Assembly: GCA_002381565.1 (NCBI GenBank)
Contig: DFWZ01000044.1
Location: 25,860 to 48,430, forward strand
Direction of reading: 5' to 3'
Source: Gallionella sp. UBA4121
GTDB lineage: Bacteria > Pseudomonadota > Gammaproteobacteria > Burkholderiales > Gallionellaceae
Length of the DNA: 22,571 nt
The notes beneath the pieces were generated by a model. It made no database searches. It was not told the origin of the DNA and saw only the letters and a list, made by a program, of their open reading frames with translations. Made by a program: the position numbers and the translations under genes. Numbering within the stretch: the stretch's first letter is position 1; each line of letters starts with the position of its first letter. This document shows positions 14,835 through 22,571 of the stretch, piece by piece.

Positions 14835-16043
14835 ATGAACGAGATAGTTGATTCCATTTTGAAGTACAACGCGGGCCGTGAGGCGGCGCGGGTCTCCCTG
14901 AAATACCGCGCGATGCGTCAGGACGCGCATGCCTTCATGCGCGGCACCTGTCATTTGTACTACAGGGACTGGCCGGCTCAGGATAAACAGCTGAACGATG
15001 CGCCGCTGGCCTGGATTTGTGGCGATCTGCATCTGGAGAACTTCGGTTGCTACAAGGGTGATAATCGCCTGGTGTATTTTGACCTGAATGATTTCGATGA
15101 GGCGGTACTCGCTCCGGCAACATGGGAGCTGGGCCGCTGGCTGACCAGTATTCTGGTGGCGGGCACTTCTTTAAAATTATCCGGGAGTGACGCCATTCGG
15201 CTGTGCCAGATCGGCTTGGACAGTTATGCGGCAGCCTTGATGACAGGCAAGGGCCGGTGGCTGGAACGCGAAACGGCCAAGGGTATGATACGCAACCTGC
15301 TCGACCCCATGACGTTGCGGGATCGGAAAACATTTCTGGACAGTCGGACCCGTGTGCGTAAAGGGCATCGCAGCATTACTGTGGATGAAAAACGTGCGCT
15401 GGCGCTGCTGCCGCAGGAAAAGACCGACGTCATGGCCTTTGTCGAGGAATATGCCAGGCTGCAACCGAAGCCGGATTTTTATCGTCCTCTGGACGCGGCA
15501 AGGCGTATTGCCGGAACCGGCAGCCTGGGCGTAGACCGTTACGTGATATTGATCGAAGGCCGGGGCGGTCATGATGAAAATTTTCTGCTCGATCTTAAAC
15601 AGGCCATACCCAGCGCCCTGGCACCCTACGTGATTCATAAGCAACCTGAATGGATCAATGATGCTCATCGTGTCGCCAGTGTGCAACGCTGGGCGCAGGC
15701 TATCTCCCCGGCTTTTTTGTCGGCGGTGACGTTTGGCGACCAGCCGTTTCTTTTTAAAGGATTGCAGCCGACGCAGGACAGGCTGGCGCTGGAAGGGTGG
15801 GGTGGCAAGTTGAAACGGCTGGAGCAGGTGATACGCAGCATGGGGCAGATCGTGGCATGGAGTCATTTGCGCAGCGGTGGCAGGTCTGGTTCTGCTATCG
15901 CGGATGAATGGATCGTCTTTGGCGATCGACGCGACTGGCAGGCGCCCCTGCTAAAAATTGCAACGAGTCAGGCTGCAAAGATCGGATCTGACTGGGAAAA
16001 GTACTCACGTGAGTATGATCGCACCGGACCGTCATGGCGCTAG
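14835..16043 (+). CDS. DUF2252 family protein (kinase-fold-like)
   Basis: 402-residue soluble protein of the DUF2252 family, whose function is not established. Family hallmarks: FMRGTCHLYYRDW (34-46), WICGDLHLENFG (60-71) and FDLNDFDEA (82-90). The GDxHxxN and DFD-like motifs recall the catalytic and metal-binding motifs of aminoglycoside phosphotransferase-like kinases, but their order, both near the N-terminus, differs from those enzymes. No signal peptide or membrane segment is seen. AGGA lies 7 bases before the ATG. It is divergent from the Pls-like synthetase, so the two may share regulation. A role in modifying the synthetase product or its precursor is speculation. Confidence 0.85.
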   Translation: MNEIVDSILKYNAGREAARVSLKYRAMRQDAHAFMRGTCHLYYRDWPAQDKQLNDAPLAWICGDLHLENFGCYKGDNRLVYFDLNDFDEAVLAPATWELGRWLTSILVAGTSLKLSGSDAIRLCQIGLDSYAAALMTGKGRWLERETAKGMIRNLLDPMTLRDRKTFLDSRTRVRKGHRSITVDEKRALALLPQEKTDVMAFVEEYARLQPKPDFYRPLDAARRIAGTGSLGVDRYVILIEGRGGHDENFLLDLKQAIPSALAPYVIHKQPEWINDAHRVASVQRWAQAISPAFLSAVTFGDQPFLFKGLQPTQDRLALEGWGGKLKRLEQVIRSMGQIVAWSHLRSGGRSGSAIADEWIVFGDRRDWQAPLLKIATSQAAKIGSDWEKYSREYDRTGPSWR

Positions 16044-16159
16044 TTGAAAAGATGTGACAAGGCACGACATGCCGGAAAAGCAGGATTCTGTTACAATTCG
16101 TCGGGAACAGGCGATGGGCAGGAGCACCGGCAGCAACATTTAATCGTATTGGTGCGGAT

Positions 16160-16185
16160 TTCCAAGTTAATTCAATTGCTTGGAA
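16160..16185. other. Inverted repeat in the tig leader
   Basis: TTCCAAG, 12 bases, CTTGGAA, about 55 bases before the tig start, followed by TTTTG. It may be a weak hairpin terminating upstream transcription or an operator. The 197-base gap before tig has no other clear feature apart from TACAAT at 16092, a possible -10 element without a good -35. Confidence 0.25.
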
Positions 16186-16240
16186 TTTTGCTTCTCCCTT
16201 AAACGCTCCCTATTTAAATTCAAATTCAAGGAAATACAGT

Positions 16241-17539
16241 ATGCCCAGCGTAGAAACCGTGAGCGCGTTAGAACGTCGCCTGAACGCAACTATCCCCCAG
16301 CAAGCCATTCGTGGTCAAGTGGCTGCCCGCCTGAAACACATCGGGCGTACTGCAAAAATCGCAGGCTTCCGTCCGGGCAAAATTCCCGGGAAGATTCTAG
16401 AGCAGCATTATGGTACGGAAGCTCGTCAGGAAGCACTGGGTGAGGCCTTGCAGAAATCATTTTTCGAAGCCGTTCAGGCTCAGGCATTGAAAGTCGCGGG
16501 CGATCCGGAATTCACCGTTAAAACCAACGACTGGAATGCCGAAGAAATCGAATACAGTGCGACTTTCGAGGTATATCCCGAAGTGGTGTTGGGCGATGTT
16601 GCAGGAGAGTCGGTTGTTCGCTCGACGTTCGAGTTGAGCCAGGCTGATGTGGATAACACGATCGCCACATTGCGCAAACAGCGCGCAAGTTATGCGCCTG
16701 TTAAACGCGCAGCCCAGAATGATGACAAGGTTGTGATTGACTTTACAGGCACGCTGGATGGCGTGGTGTTTGAAGGGGGCGAGGCCCGCGACTATCCAGT
16801 CACGCTGGGTTCGGGTCGCATGCTGCCCGAGTTTGAGGCGGCCATCGTCGGCATGAAAGTCGGCGAAACCAAGTCATTCGATATGACCTTTCCGGAAAAC
16901 TACCACGGTAAGGATGTGGCCGGCAAGCAAGTGACCTTTAGCATCACGCTGAACAGTGTTGAAGGTCCGGTATTGCCCGAAGTGGATGCCGAATTTGCAA
17001 AATCGGTTGGCATAGAGGATGGTGACGTGACCCGTCTTGAAGATGAGATTCGCAGCAATTTGTTGCGTGAAGTTACCCGCCGCCTCAAAGGACGCAACAA
17101 GGATGCAGCGATGGATGCATTGCTGAAAGTCGCGCAGTTTGATTTGCCACGTGCCCTGGTGGAATGGGAAATGCACCGTCTGATGCAGCAAACTGCACAG
17201 GAAATGGAGCAGCGCGGCATGGCGATGAAGGGTATGCAGTTGCCGCCTGAATTGTTCCGTGAGCGTGCCGAGAAGCGCGTCAAGCTGGGTTTGATTCTGG
17301 CCGATCTGGTTGAAAAATTTGAATTAAAAGCTCAGCCTGAGAAGGTTCGTGCGCTGGTGGAAGACTACGCGCAGAGCTTTGAACATCCTGATGAGGTGGT
17401 GCGTTGGCATTATGCCGATCCGGCACGCTATCAGGAAATCGAAAATCTGGTGCTTGAAGAAAATGTGGTGGATTGGGTGTTAGCCCGTGTCAAACTCACT
17501 GAGCAAACCTTGGCATTTGCAGAATTGATGGGGAATTAA
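16241..17539 (+). CDS. tig: Trigger factor, ribosome-associated chaperone
   Basis: Binds nascent chains at the ribosome exit tunnel and has peptidyl-prolyl isomerase activity. The 432-residue length equals that of E. coli trigger factor. The ribosome-docking loop is visible as GFRPGKIP (42-49). The FKBP-type PPIase domain spans about 155-240 (DKVVIDFTGTLDGVVFEGG, MLPEFEAAIVGMKVGE) and the C-terminal helical chaperone domain follows. An AAGGAAA ribosome site stands 6 bases before the ATG. The stop is one base from clpP, forming the common tig-clpP-clpX-lon cluster. Confidence 0.98.
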   Translation: MPSVETVSALERRLNATIPQQAIRGQVAARLKHIGRTAKIAGFRPGKIPGKILEQHYGTEARQEALGEALQKSFFEAVQAQALKVAGDPEFTVKTNDWNAEEIEYSATFEVYPEVVLGDVAGESVVRSTFELSQADVDNTIATLRKQRASYAPVKRAAQNDDKVVIDFTGTLDGVVFEGGEARDYPVTLGSGRMLPEFEAAIVGMKVGETKSFDMTFPENYHGKDVAGKQVTFSITLNSVEGPVLPEVDAEFAKSVGIEDGDVTRLEDEIRSNLLREVTRRLKGRNKDAAMDALLKVAQFDLPRALVEWEMHRLMQQTAQEMEQRGMAMKGMQLPPELFRERAEKRVKLGLILADLVEKFELKAQPEKVRALVEDYAQSFEHPDEVVRWHYADPARYQEIENLVLEENVVDWVLARVKLTEQTLAFAELMGN

Positions 17540-17540
17540 G

Positions 17541-18176
17541 ATGCATTATGACGAAGCACTGTTGTCCCGGCACCGGCAGGAGCCGCAAAATATCGGCATG
17601 ATTCCGATGGTTGTCGAAACCAGTGGGCGCGGTGAGCGAGCGTATGACATTTATTCGCGTCTGCTCAAGGAGCGCGTGGTGTTTCTGGTGGGTGAAGTGA
17701 ACGATCACAGTGCAAATCTGATTGTGGCGCAAATGTTGTTTCTCGAGTCGGAAAATCCGGACAAGGACATTCACTTTTACATCAATTCACCCGGTGGTTC
17801 AGTCACGGCGGGCATGGCTATCTACGACACCATGCAGTTCATCAAGCCTGCCGTGAGCACGCTGTGCATAGGCCAGGCCGCCAGCATGGGTGCGTTCCTG
17901 TTGACAGCGGGCGAGAAGGGCAAGCGTTTCGCGCTGCCAAATTCACGCGTGATGATCCATCAGCCTTTGGGCGGCTTTCGCGGTCAGGCATCCGATATCG
18001 AAATCCATGCTCGTGAAATTTTATATTTGAAACAAAAGCTCAATCAAATGCTGGCGTCCCACACGGGGCAAACGATCGAGGCGATCGAGCGGGACACGGA
18101 TCGAGACAATTTCCTGAGTGCGGCAGATGCTGTTGCTTATGGACTGATCGATCAAGTGCTGGAAAAACGTGTTTGA
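17541..18176 (+). CDS. clpP: ATP-dependent Clp protease proteolytic subunit
   Basis: Forms the 14-subunit proteolytic chamber that works with ClpX (and ClpA where present). Of 211 residues, the catalytic Ser115 lies in GQAASMGAFLLTAG, His140 in RVMIHQPLGG, and the Asp in ERDTDRDN (about 189). The short N-terminal segment before MIPMVVETSGRGER is the usual self-cleaved propeptide. One base separates it from tig, and clpX follows after 23 bases, so one transcript is likely. Confidence 0.99.
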   Translation: MHYDEALLSRHRQEPQNIGMIPMVVETSGRGERAYDIYSRLLKERVVFLVGEVNDHSANLIVAQMLFLESENPDKDIHFYINSPGGSVTAGMAIYDTMQFIKPAVSTLCIGQAASMGAFLLTAGEKGKRFALPNSRVMIHQPLGGFRGQASDIEIHAREILYLKQKLNQMLASHTGQTIEAIERDTDRDNFLSAADAVAYGLIDQVLEKRV

Positions 18177-18199
18177 CGATAACTTGAAAGAGGGTTGAT

Positions 18200-19450
18200 A
18201 TGGCTATCGATAAAAAATCAGGTGAAAAGCTGCTTTACTGTTCGTTCTGCGGCAAGAGTCAGCACGAGGTTCGTAAGCTGATCGCAGGACCATCCGTATT
18301 TGTGTGCGATGAGTGCATCACCTTGTGCAATGACATCATGCGCGAAGAGATTCAGGGTGATGCTGCTCACGGCGACAAGTCTGATTTGCCTGTTCCCAAG
18401 GAGATTTGCGCGACGCTGGATGAGTATGTGATCGGCCAGGAGCGCGCCAAGCGCATCCTGTCAGTCGCGGTGTACAACCACTACAAGCGGCTGAAGTCCA
18501 ATACCAATGATGGCGTCGAGCTGTCCAAGAGCAATATCCTGCTGGTAGGCCCTACCGGTTCCGGCAAGACCTTGCTTGCGCAAACACTGGCGCGCATGCT
18601 GGATGTGCCGTTTGTGATGGCGGATGCGACCACGCTGACTGAAGCGGGTTATGTGGGCGAGGATGTCGAAAACATCATTCAAAAACTGTTGCAGGCGTGT
18701 GACTATAACGTCGAAAAGGCGCAGCGCGGCATTGTGTATGTGGATGAAATCGACAAGATTTCGCGTAAATCAGATAATCCCTCTATTACCCGCGATGTCT
18801 CAGGTGAGGGGGTGCAACAGGCATTGCTCAAGCTGATTGAGGGAACCAAGGCCTCGATCCCGCCGCAAGGTGGGCGCAAGCATCCGAATACGGAATTTCT
18901 GCAAGTGGACACCACCAATATTTTGTTCATCTGTGGCGGTGCGTTCGATGGCCTGGAAAAAATCATACGCAATCGTTCATCCAAGGCCGGTATAGGATTT
19001 GGTGCGACTATCAGTTCTGTGGATGAGCGCAAAACGGGCGAGACCTTGCGTGAAGTCGAGCCGGAAGATCTGGTCAAGTTTGGCCTGATTCCGGAGTTCG
19101 TCGGACGTTTACCTGTGGTCGCGACGCTGGAAGAGCTGGATGAGGCTGCCATGAAGCAAATTCTCACCGAACCGAAGAATGCGCTGACCAAGCAGTATCA
19201 GAAACTGTTTGCGATGGAAGGCGTCGATCTCGAGTTCCGTGAAAACGCGTTGCTGGCGATTGCCAAAAAAGCTCTGGCGCGCAAGACCGGCGCACGTGGT
19301 TTGCGTTCGATTCTGGAACAAGCCCTGCTGGATGTGATGTTCGATCTTCCCTCTATGGACAACGTCAGCAAAGTGGTATTGGACGAATCAGGGGCGGTGG
19401 GCGAAATCAAACCCATCATCGTCTATGCGGATACGCCTAAGGCGGCCTGA
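18200..19450 (+). CDS. clpX: ClpX, AAA+ unfoldase of the ClpXP protease
   Basis: Recognises, unfolds and threads substrates into ClpP. The 416-residue protein has an N-terminal four-cysteine zinc-binding domain (Cys14, 17, 36, 39), Walker A GPTGSGKT (117-124), pore loop GYVG (150-153), Walker B VYVDEID (180-186 region), the RKH loop (226-228) and the ClpP-docking IGF loop (265-267). All key residues are present. An AGAGGG ribosome site precedes the ATG. A hairpin after the gene probably ends the tig-clpP-clpX transcript. Confidence 0.99.
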   Translation: MAIDKKSGEKLLYCSFCGKSQHEVRKLIAGPSVFVCDECITLCNDIMREEIQGDAAHGDKSDLPVPKEICATLDEYVIGQERAKRILSVAVYNHYKRLKSNTNDGVELSKSNILLVGPTGSGKTLLAQTLARMLDVPFVMADATTLTEAGYVGEDVENIIQKLLQACDYNVEKAQRGIVYVDEIDKISRKSDNPSITRDVSGEGVQQALLKLIEGTKASIPPQGGRKHPNTEFLQVDTTNILFICGGAFDGLEKIIRNRSSKAGIGFGATISSVDERKTGETLREVEPEDLVKFGLIPEFVGRLPVVATLEELDEAAMKQILTEPKNALTKQYQKLFAMEGVDLEFRENALLAIAKKALARKTGARGLRSILEQALLDVMFDLPSMDNVSKVVLDESGAVGEIKPIIVYADTPKAA

Positions 19451-19471
19451 TTTATCCACATGAAAACCTCG

Positions 19472-19497
19472 AAGAGCCGGTTTTGTTGCCGGTTCTT
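19472..19497 (+). terminator. Probable terminator after clpX
   Basis: AAGAGCCGG / CCGGTTCTT, a 9-bp stem with one G-T wobble and loop TTTTGTTG, followed by a short broken T-rich stretch. It separates clpX from the lon promoter. Confidence 0.55.
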
Positions 19498-19530
19498 TCA
19501 AAATTTTCATTTATCTTTCCCGAACGGGGA

Positions 19531-19557
19531 TTGAATTAGCTCAAGCTATCCCCATCT
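19531..19557 (+). promoter_or_regulatory. Heat-shock (sigma-32) type promoter of lon
   Basis: TTGAAT (19531-19536), a 13-base spacer and CCCCATCT (19550-19557) match the sigma-32 consensus of TTGAA near -35 and CCCCATNT at -10. It lies 30 bases before the lon ATG. lon is a heat-shock gene in other proteobacteria. Confidence 0.75.
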
Positions 19558-19587
19558 AGCAATCCTGACAACGAATAGGTTATTGCC

Positions 19588-21996
19588 ATGTCCGAACAAG
19601 ATACCCCAATTGAGCTGCATCCACTGTTACCATTGCGAGACGTCGTCGTGTTTCCGCACATGGTTATTCCGCTGTTTGTAGGTCGTGCCAAGTCAATTAA
19701 AGCGCTGGAACTGGCGATGGAGGCTGGACAATCCATCGTGCTGGTCGCGCAAAAAACAGCTTCCAAGGACGATCCCGGAACGGATGATTTATTTACCATC
19801 GGCAGCATGGCGAATGTTCTGCAAATGCTCAAGTTGCCCGATGGTACGGTGAAGGTGCTGGTAGAAGGTACCAGCCGCGTCAATGTGCTGCGCGTGGATG
19901 ATGTGGACAGTCATTTTGTCGCCTCAGTCGAAATTATTCCTGCTGAAGATGCCGCAGGGAGCGAATCCGAGGCGATGCGCCGGGCTTTGATTGCTCAATT
20001 TGAGCAGTTCGTCAAACTCAATAAAAAAATTCCGCCGGAAATTCTGTCTTCATTGACCGGGATTGATGATGCCGGTCGTCTGGCCGATATTATCGCCGCC
20101 CATTTGCCGCTAAAGTTAGAGCAAAAGCAGGAAGTGCTGGAAATTTCGGTGGTTCAAAAGCGCCTGGAACACCTGCTGGGATTGCTCGAAGGCGAGATCG
20201 ACATACTTCAGGTCGAGAAACGTATTCGTGGGCGGGTTAAGCGTCAGATGGAAAAAAGTCAGCGCGAGTATTATCTGAATGAACAGGTCAAGGCAATTCA
20301 GAAAGAGCTGGGTGAAGATGAGGAAGGCGCGGATTTCGATGTCCTGGACAAGAAAATCAAGGCTGCGGGAATGCCGAAAGAAGCGCGTGCGAAAGCCGAG
20401 GCCGAATTAAAGAAGCTGCGTCTGATGTCCCCCATGTCGGCAGAAGCGACGGTTGTGCGCAACTATATCGACGTGCTGATCGGTTTGCCGTGGAAGAAAA
20501 AAACCAAAATCAGCACCGATCTCAAACAGGCCGAAGTGGTGCTGGAAGAGGATCACTACGGGCTGGATAAGGTCAAGGAACGCATTCTGGAATATCTGGC
20601 AGTACAGCAGCGTGTTGACAAGCTCAAGGCGCCTATTCTGTGCCTGGTAGGGCCGCCCGGTGTAGGCAAGACCTCGCTTGGCCAATCCATTGCGCGCGCT
20701 ACCAATCGTAAATTTGTACGCATGTCGCTGGGCGGCGTGCGTGACGAGTCGGAGATTCGCGGTCATCGCCGCACCTACATAGGTTCCATGCCCGGCAAGA
20801 TATTGCAGAACATGAGCAAAGTTGCGGTTAAAAACCCCTTGTTCCTGCTCGATGAAGTGGACAAGATGGGCATGGATATGCGTGGCGACCCGTCAGCCGC
20901 CTTGCTGGAAGTGCTTGACCCTGAACAGAACTCAACCTTTGTCGATCATTATGTCGAGGTGGAATACGACCTGTCAGATGTGATGTTTGTCGCGACGGCC
21001 AACACCTTGAACATTCCTGATGCCTTGATGGATCGCATGGAAATAATCCATGTCTCCAGCTATATGGAAGATGAAAAGATCAATATTGCCACGCGCTATC
21101 TCGTGCCGAAAGCGATCAAGAATAACGGGCTGAAGCCTGAGGAAATCACCATCGCTGAGACCGCGTTGCGTGACATCGTGCGTTATTACGTGAGGGAAGC
21201 TGGTGTGCGCGGCCTGGAGCGTGAAATTTCCAAGATTTGCCGCAAGGTAGTGAAGGCTTTATTGCTCAAAACGCGTGAAAGTAAAGTGGTTATCAATTCA
21301 CGAAATCTGGACAAGTATCTTGGCGTGCGTCGCTACTCCTATGGTGTGGCCGAAAAGCATAATCAGGTTGGCCAGGTGACAGGGCTTGCCTGGACTGAAG
21401 TCGGCGGGGAATTGCTCACTATCGAGACCGTGGTCTTGCCTGGCAAGGGTAAAACCACTACCACCGGCAAGCTGGGTGAAGTCATGCAGGAGTCGATACA
21501 GGCAGCCTTGAGCGTAGTGCGCAGCCGTACCAAGCGGTTGGGGATTGATGATGATTTCTATCAGAAAACCGATCTGCACATCCATTTGCCTGAAGGTGCG
21601 ATTCCGAAAGACGGGCCCAGCGCCGGCGTGGGTATGTGTACCGCAATGGTGTCTGCGCTGACCGGGATCCCGGTGCGTGCAGATGTCGCCATGACGGGAG
21701 AGATCACCTTGCGCGGGGAAGTATTGCCGATCGGTGGCTTGAAGGAGAAGCTGATTGCAGCCCAGCGAGGCGGTATTAAAACGGTTTTGATACCAGAAGA
21801 AAACGTCAAGGATCTCGCTGAAATTTCCGATAATGTAAAGAACAAGCTGGACATTCATCCTGTTAAATGGATAGAGCAAGTTCTTGAGTTGGCGCTGGAA
21901 CGCAAGCCTGCGCCGCGAGAGGATGCTGTCGTTGCGTCAGTTGAGTTGGTGGGTGATGCCGTATTGGCTAAACCGATCGTTGCGACCAAGCATTGA
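19588..21996 (+). CDS. lon: Lon ATP-dependent protease
   Basis: Cytoplasmic AAA+ serine protease that degrades misfolded and regulatory proteins. The 802 residues comprise an N-terminal substrate-binding domain (about 10-205), a coiled-coil stretch (about 205-290), the AAA+ domain with Walker A GPPGVGKT (355-362) and Walker B FLLDEVD (419-425), and the C-terminal protease domain with catalytic Ser678 in PKDGPSAG and Lys721 in GGLKEKL. E. coli Lon is 784 residues. The ribosome site is weak (AATAGG). The gene has its own heat-shock-type promoter and is followed by hupB. Confidence 0.99.
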   Translation: MSEQDTPIELHPLLPLRDVVVFPHMVIPLFVGRAKSIKALELAMEAGQSIVLVAQKTASKDDPGTDDLFTIGSMANVLQMLKLPDGTVKVLVEGTSRVNVLRVDDVDSHFVASVEIIPAEDAAGSESEAMRRALIAQFEQFVKLNKKIPPEILSSLTGIDDAGRLADIIAAHLPLKLEQKQEVLEISVVQKRLEHLLGLLEGEIDILQVEKRIRGRVKRQMEKSQREYYLNEQVKAIQKELGEDEEGADFDVLDKKIKAAGMPKEARAKAEAELKKLRLMSPMSAEATVVRNYIDVLIGLPWKKKTKISTDLKQAEVVLEEDHYGLDKVKERILEYLAVQQRVDKLKAPILCLVGPPGVGKTSLGQSIARATNRKFVRMSLGGVRDESEIRGHRRTYIGSMPGKILQNMSKVAVKNPLFLLDEVDKMGMDMRGDPSAALLEVLDPEQNSTFVDHYVEVEYDLSDVMFVATANTLNIPDALMDRMEIIHVSSYMEDEKINIATRYLVPKAIKNNGLKPEEITIAETALRDIVRYYVREAGVRGLEREISKICRKVVKALLLKTRESKVVINSRNLDKYLGVRRYSYGVAEKHNQVGQVTGLAWTEVGGELLTIETVVLPGKGKTTTTGKLGEVMQESIQAALSVVRSRTKRLGIDDDFYQKTDLHIHLPEGAIPKDGPSAGVGMCTAMVSALTGIPVRADVAMTGEITLRGEVLPIGGLKEKLIAAQRGGIKTVLIPEENVKDLAEISDNVKNKLDIHPVKWIEQVLELALERKPAPREDAVVASVELVGDAVLAKPIVATKH

Positions 21997-22011
21997 ATTT
22001 GCATATTTGAC

Positions 22012-22041
22012 TTGACCACAGCTCTTCGGCCTTGATATAAA
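22012..22041 (+). promoter_or_regulatory. Sigma-70-type promoter of hupB
   Basis: TTGACC (22012-22017), an 18-base spacer and TATAAA (22036-22041), about 50 bases before the hupB start. Confidence 0.65.
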
Positions 22042-22077
22042 GCGGCCTCAGGTTGCTTTCTAATTTTAATAACTAGC

Positions 22078-22085
22078 AAAGGGGA
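22078..22085 (+). promoter_or_regulatory. Ribosome binding site that fixes the hupB GTG start
   Basis: AAAGGGGA stands 5 bases before the GTG at 22091. The upstream ATG at 22085 overlaps this site and would add two non-family residues, so GTG is the start. Confidence 0.8.
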
Positions 22086-22090
22086 TGTAC

Positions 22091-22363
22091 GTGAATAAAT
22101 CTGATCTGGTAGACGCAATTGCAACATCGGCTGATATTTCAAAGGCTGCAGCTGGTCGTGCATTGGATGGAATGATCACTGCTGTCAAAAATGCATTGAA
22201 GAATGGTGAGGAAGTGAGTCTGGTAGGATTCGGTTCGTTCTGCGTTGACGAACGTGCGGGTCGTACAGGCCGCAATCCGCGTACAGGCGAGGCGATCACG
22301 ATCAAGGCTGCGAAAGTTCCTAAATTTCGCGCTGGTAAAGGCCTGAAAGATGCTGTAAACTAG
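22091..22363 (+). CDS. hupB: DNA-binding protein HU-beta
   Basis: Small histone-like nucleoid protein that bends DNA as a dimer. With the GTG start it is exactly 90 residues, the HU standard, and begins MNKSDLVDAIATSADISKAA. The conserved GFGSF core (about 46-50) and the DNA-binding arm GRNPRTGEAITIKAAKVPKF (about 61-80) are present. It lies after lon, the usual proteobacterial position, and has its own promoter. The tRNA-Val gene begins 11 bases after its stop with no terminator between. Confidence 0.97.
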   Translation: MNKSDLVDAIATSADISKAAAGRALDGMITAVKNALKNGEEVSLVGFGSFCVDERAGRTGRNPRTGEAITIKAAKVPKFRAGKGLKDAVN

Positions 22364-22374
22364 CGTTCTTTGCC

Positions 22375-22450
22375 GGGTGCTTAGCTCAGTTGGTAGAGCG
22401 TCGCCCTTACAAGGCGAATGTCGGCGGTTCGAGCCCGTCAGCACCCACCA
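22375..22450 (+). tRNA. tRNA-Val (anticodon TAC)
   Basis: 76 bases with encoded CCA. The acceptor GGGTGCT pairs with AGCACCC (22440-22446). The anticodon stem TCGCC/GGCGA encloses loop CTTACAA with anticodon TAC at 22408-22410. The T arm contains GGTTCGAGC. Confidence 0.97.
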
Positions 22451-22494
22451 AAGCGGTAAGCGGAGAGTAGTAAGTGACAAGTGGTACAAGTTTT

Positions 22495-22571
22495 GGAGTG
22501 GTAGTTCAGTTGGTTAGAATACCGGCCTGTCACGCCGGGGGTCGCGGGTTCGAGTCCCGTCCACTCCGCCA
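22495..22571 (+). tRNA. tRNA-Asp (anticodon GTC)
   Basis: 77 bases ending exactly at the window edge with CCA. The acceptor GGAGTGG pairs with CCACTCC (22561-22567) and the discriminator base is G. The anticodon stem CCGGC/GCCGG encloses loop CTGTCAC, with GTC at 22529-22531. It lies 44 bases after tRNA-Val, probably in one transcript. Confidence 0.97.

Noticed and set aside
22085..22090. ATG start for hupB two codons upstream
   Set aside because: It overlaps the ribosome site; the GTG at 22091 gives the standard 90-residue HU.
1..22571. CRISPR arrays, rRNA genes, complete insertion sequences, riboswitches
   Set aside because: No regularly spaced repeats, rRNA motifs, transposase genes with terminal inverted repeats, or known aptamer patterns were found on reading.

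Overview
The window looks like chromosomal DNA of a betaproteobacterium, probably of the Nitrosomonadales/Gallionellales type. This is inferred from protein character and gene order (sdhE-gltA-sucA-sucB; tig-clpP-clpX-lon-hupB-tRNA-Val-tRNA-Asp); no search was run. It has two conserved housekeeping blocks separated by about 9 kb of accessory DNA.

Block 1 (1-5576) is a TCA-cycle operon on the plus strand: the end of sdhE (FAD insertion into succinate dehydrogenase), gltA (type II citrate synthase), sucA (2-oxoglutarate dehydrogenase E1) and sucB (E2). The genes overlap or nearly touch. No lpd (E3) gene follows. Instead there is a stub of an acuI-like gene fused to an unrelated tail, then a complete MntA/HepT (nucleotidyltransferase/HEPN) toxin-antitoxin pair, then a full acuI (acrylyl-CoA reductase family). 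Partial repeats on both sides of the toxin-antitoxin pair suggest that it was inserted or shuffled in.

Accessory region (7486-16043). A tRNA-Leu(TAG) gene with a clear promoter and terminator is followed, 2.2 kb later, by a second copy of its 3' end and terminator. This is the footprint of an element integrated at the tRNA. The interval holds one membrane diguanylate cyclase, possibly a tiny ORF, and otherwise non-coding DNA; no integrase remains. Beyond it, on the minus strand, lies a large membrane-bound nonribosomal peptide synthetase of the epsilon-poly-lysine synthetase (Pls) architecture: one adenylation domain, one carrier domain, then three membrane-linked left-handed beta-helix-like modules. 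Downstream in the same direction are a short, apparently frameshifted ORF and a divergent phosphopantetheinyl transferase that probably primes the carrier domain. A DUF2252 (kinase-fold-like) gene is transcribed divergently from the synthetase. This cluster is the best candidate for an undescribed system: a putative amino-acid homopolymer or amide-forming membrane synthetase with its own activating enzyme.

Block 2 (16241-22571) is the protein quality-control cluster: tig, clpP, clpX, lon (with a heat-shock sigma-32-like promoter), hupB, then tRNA-Val(TAC) and tRNA-Asp(GTC). hupB starts at a GTG and runs almost directly into the tRNA-Val gene.
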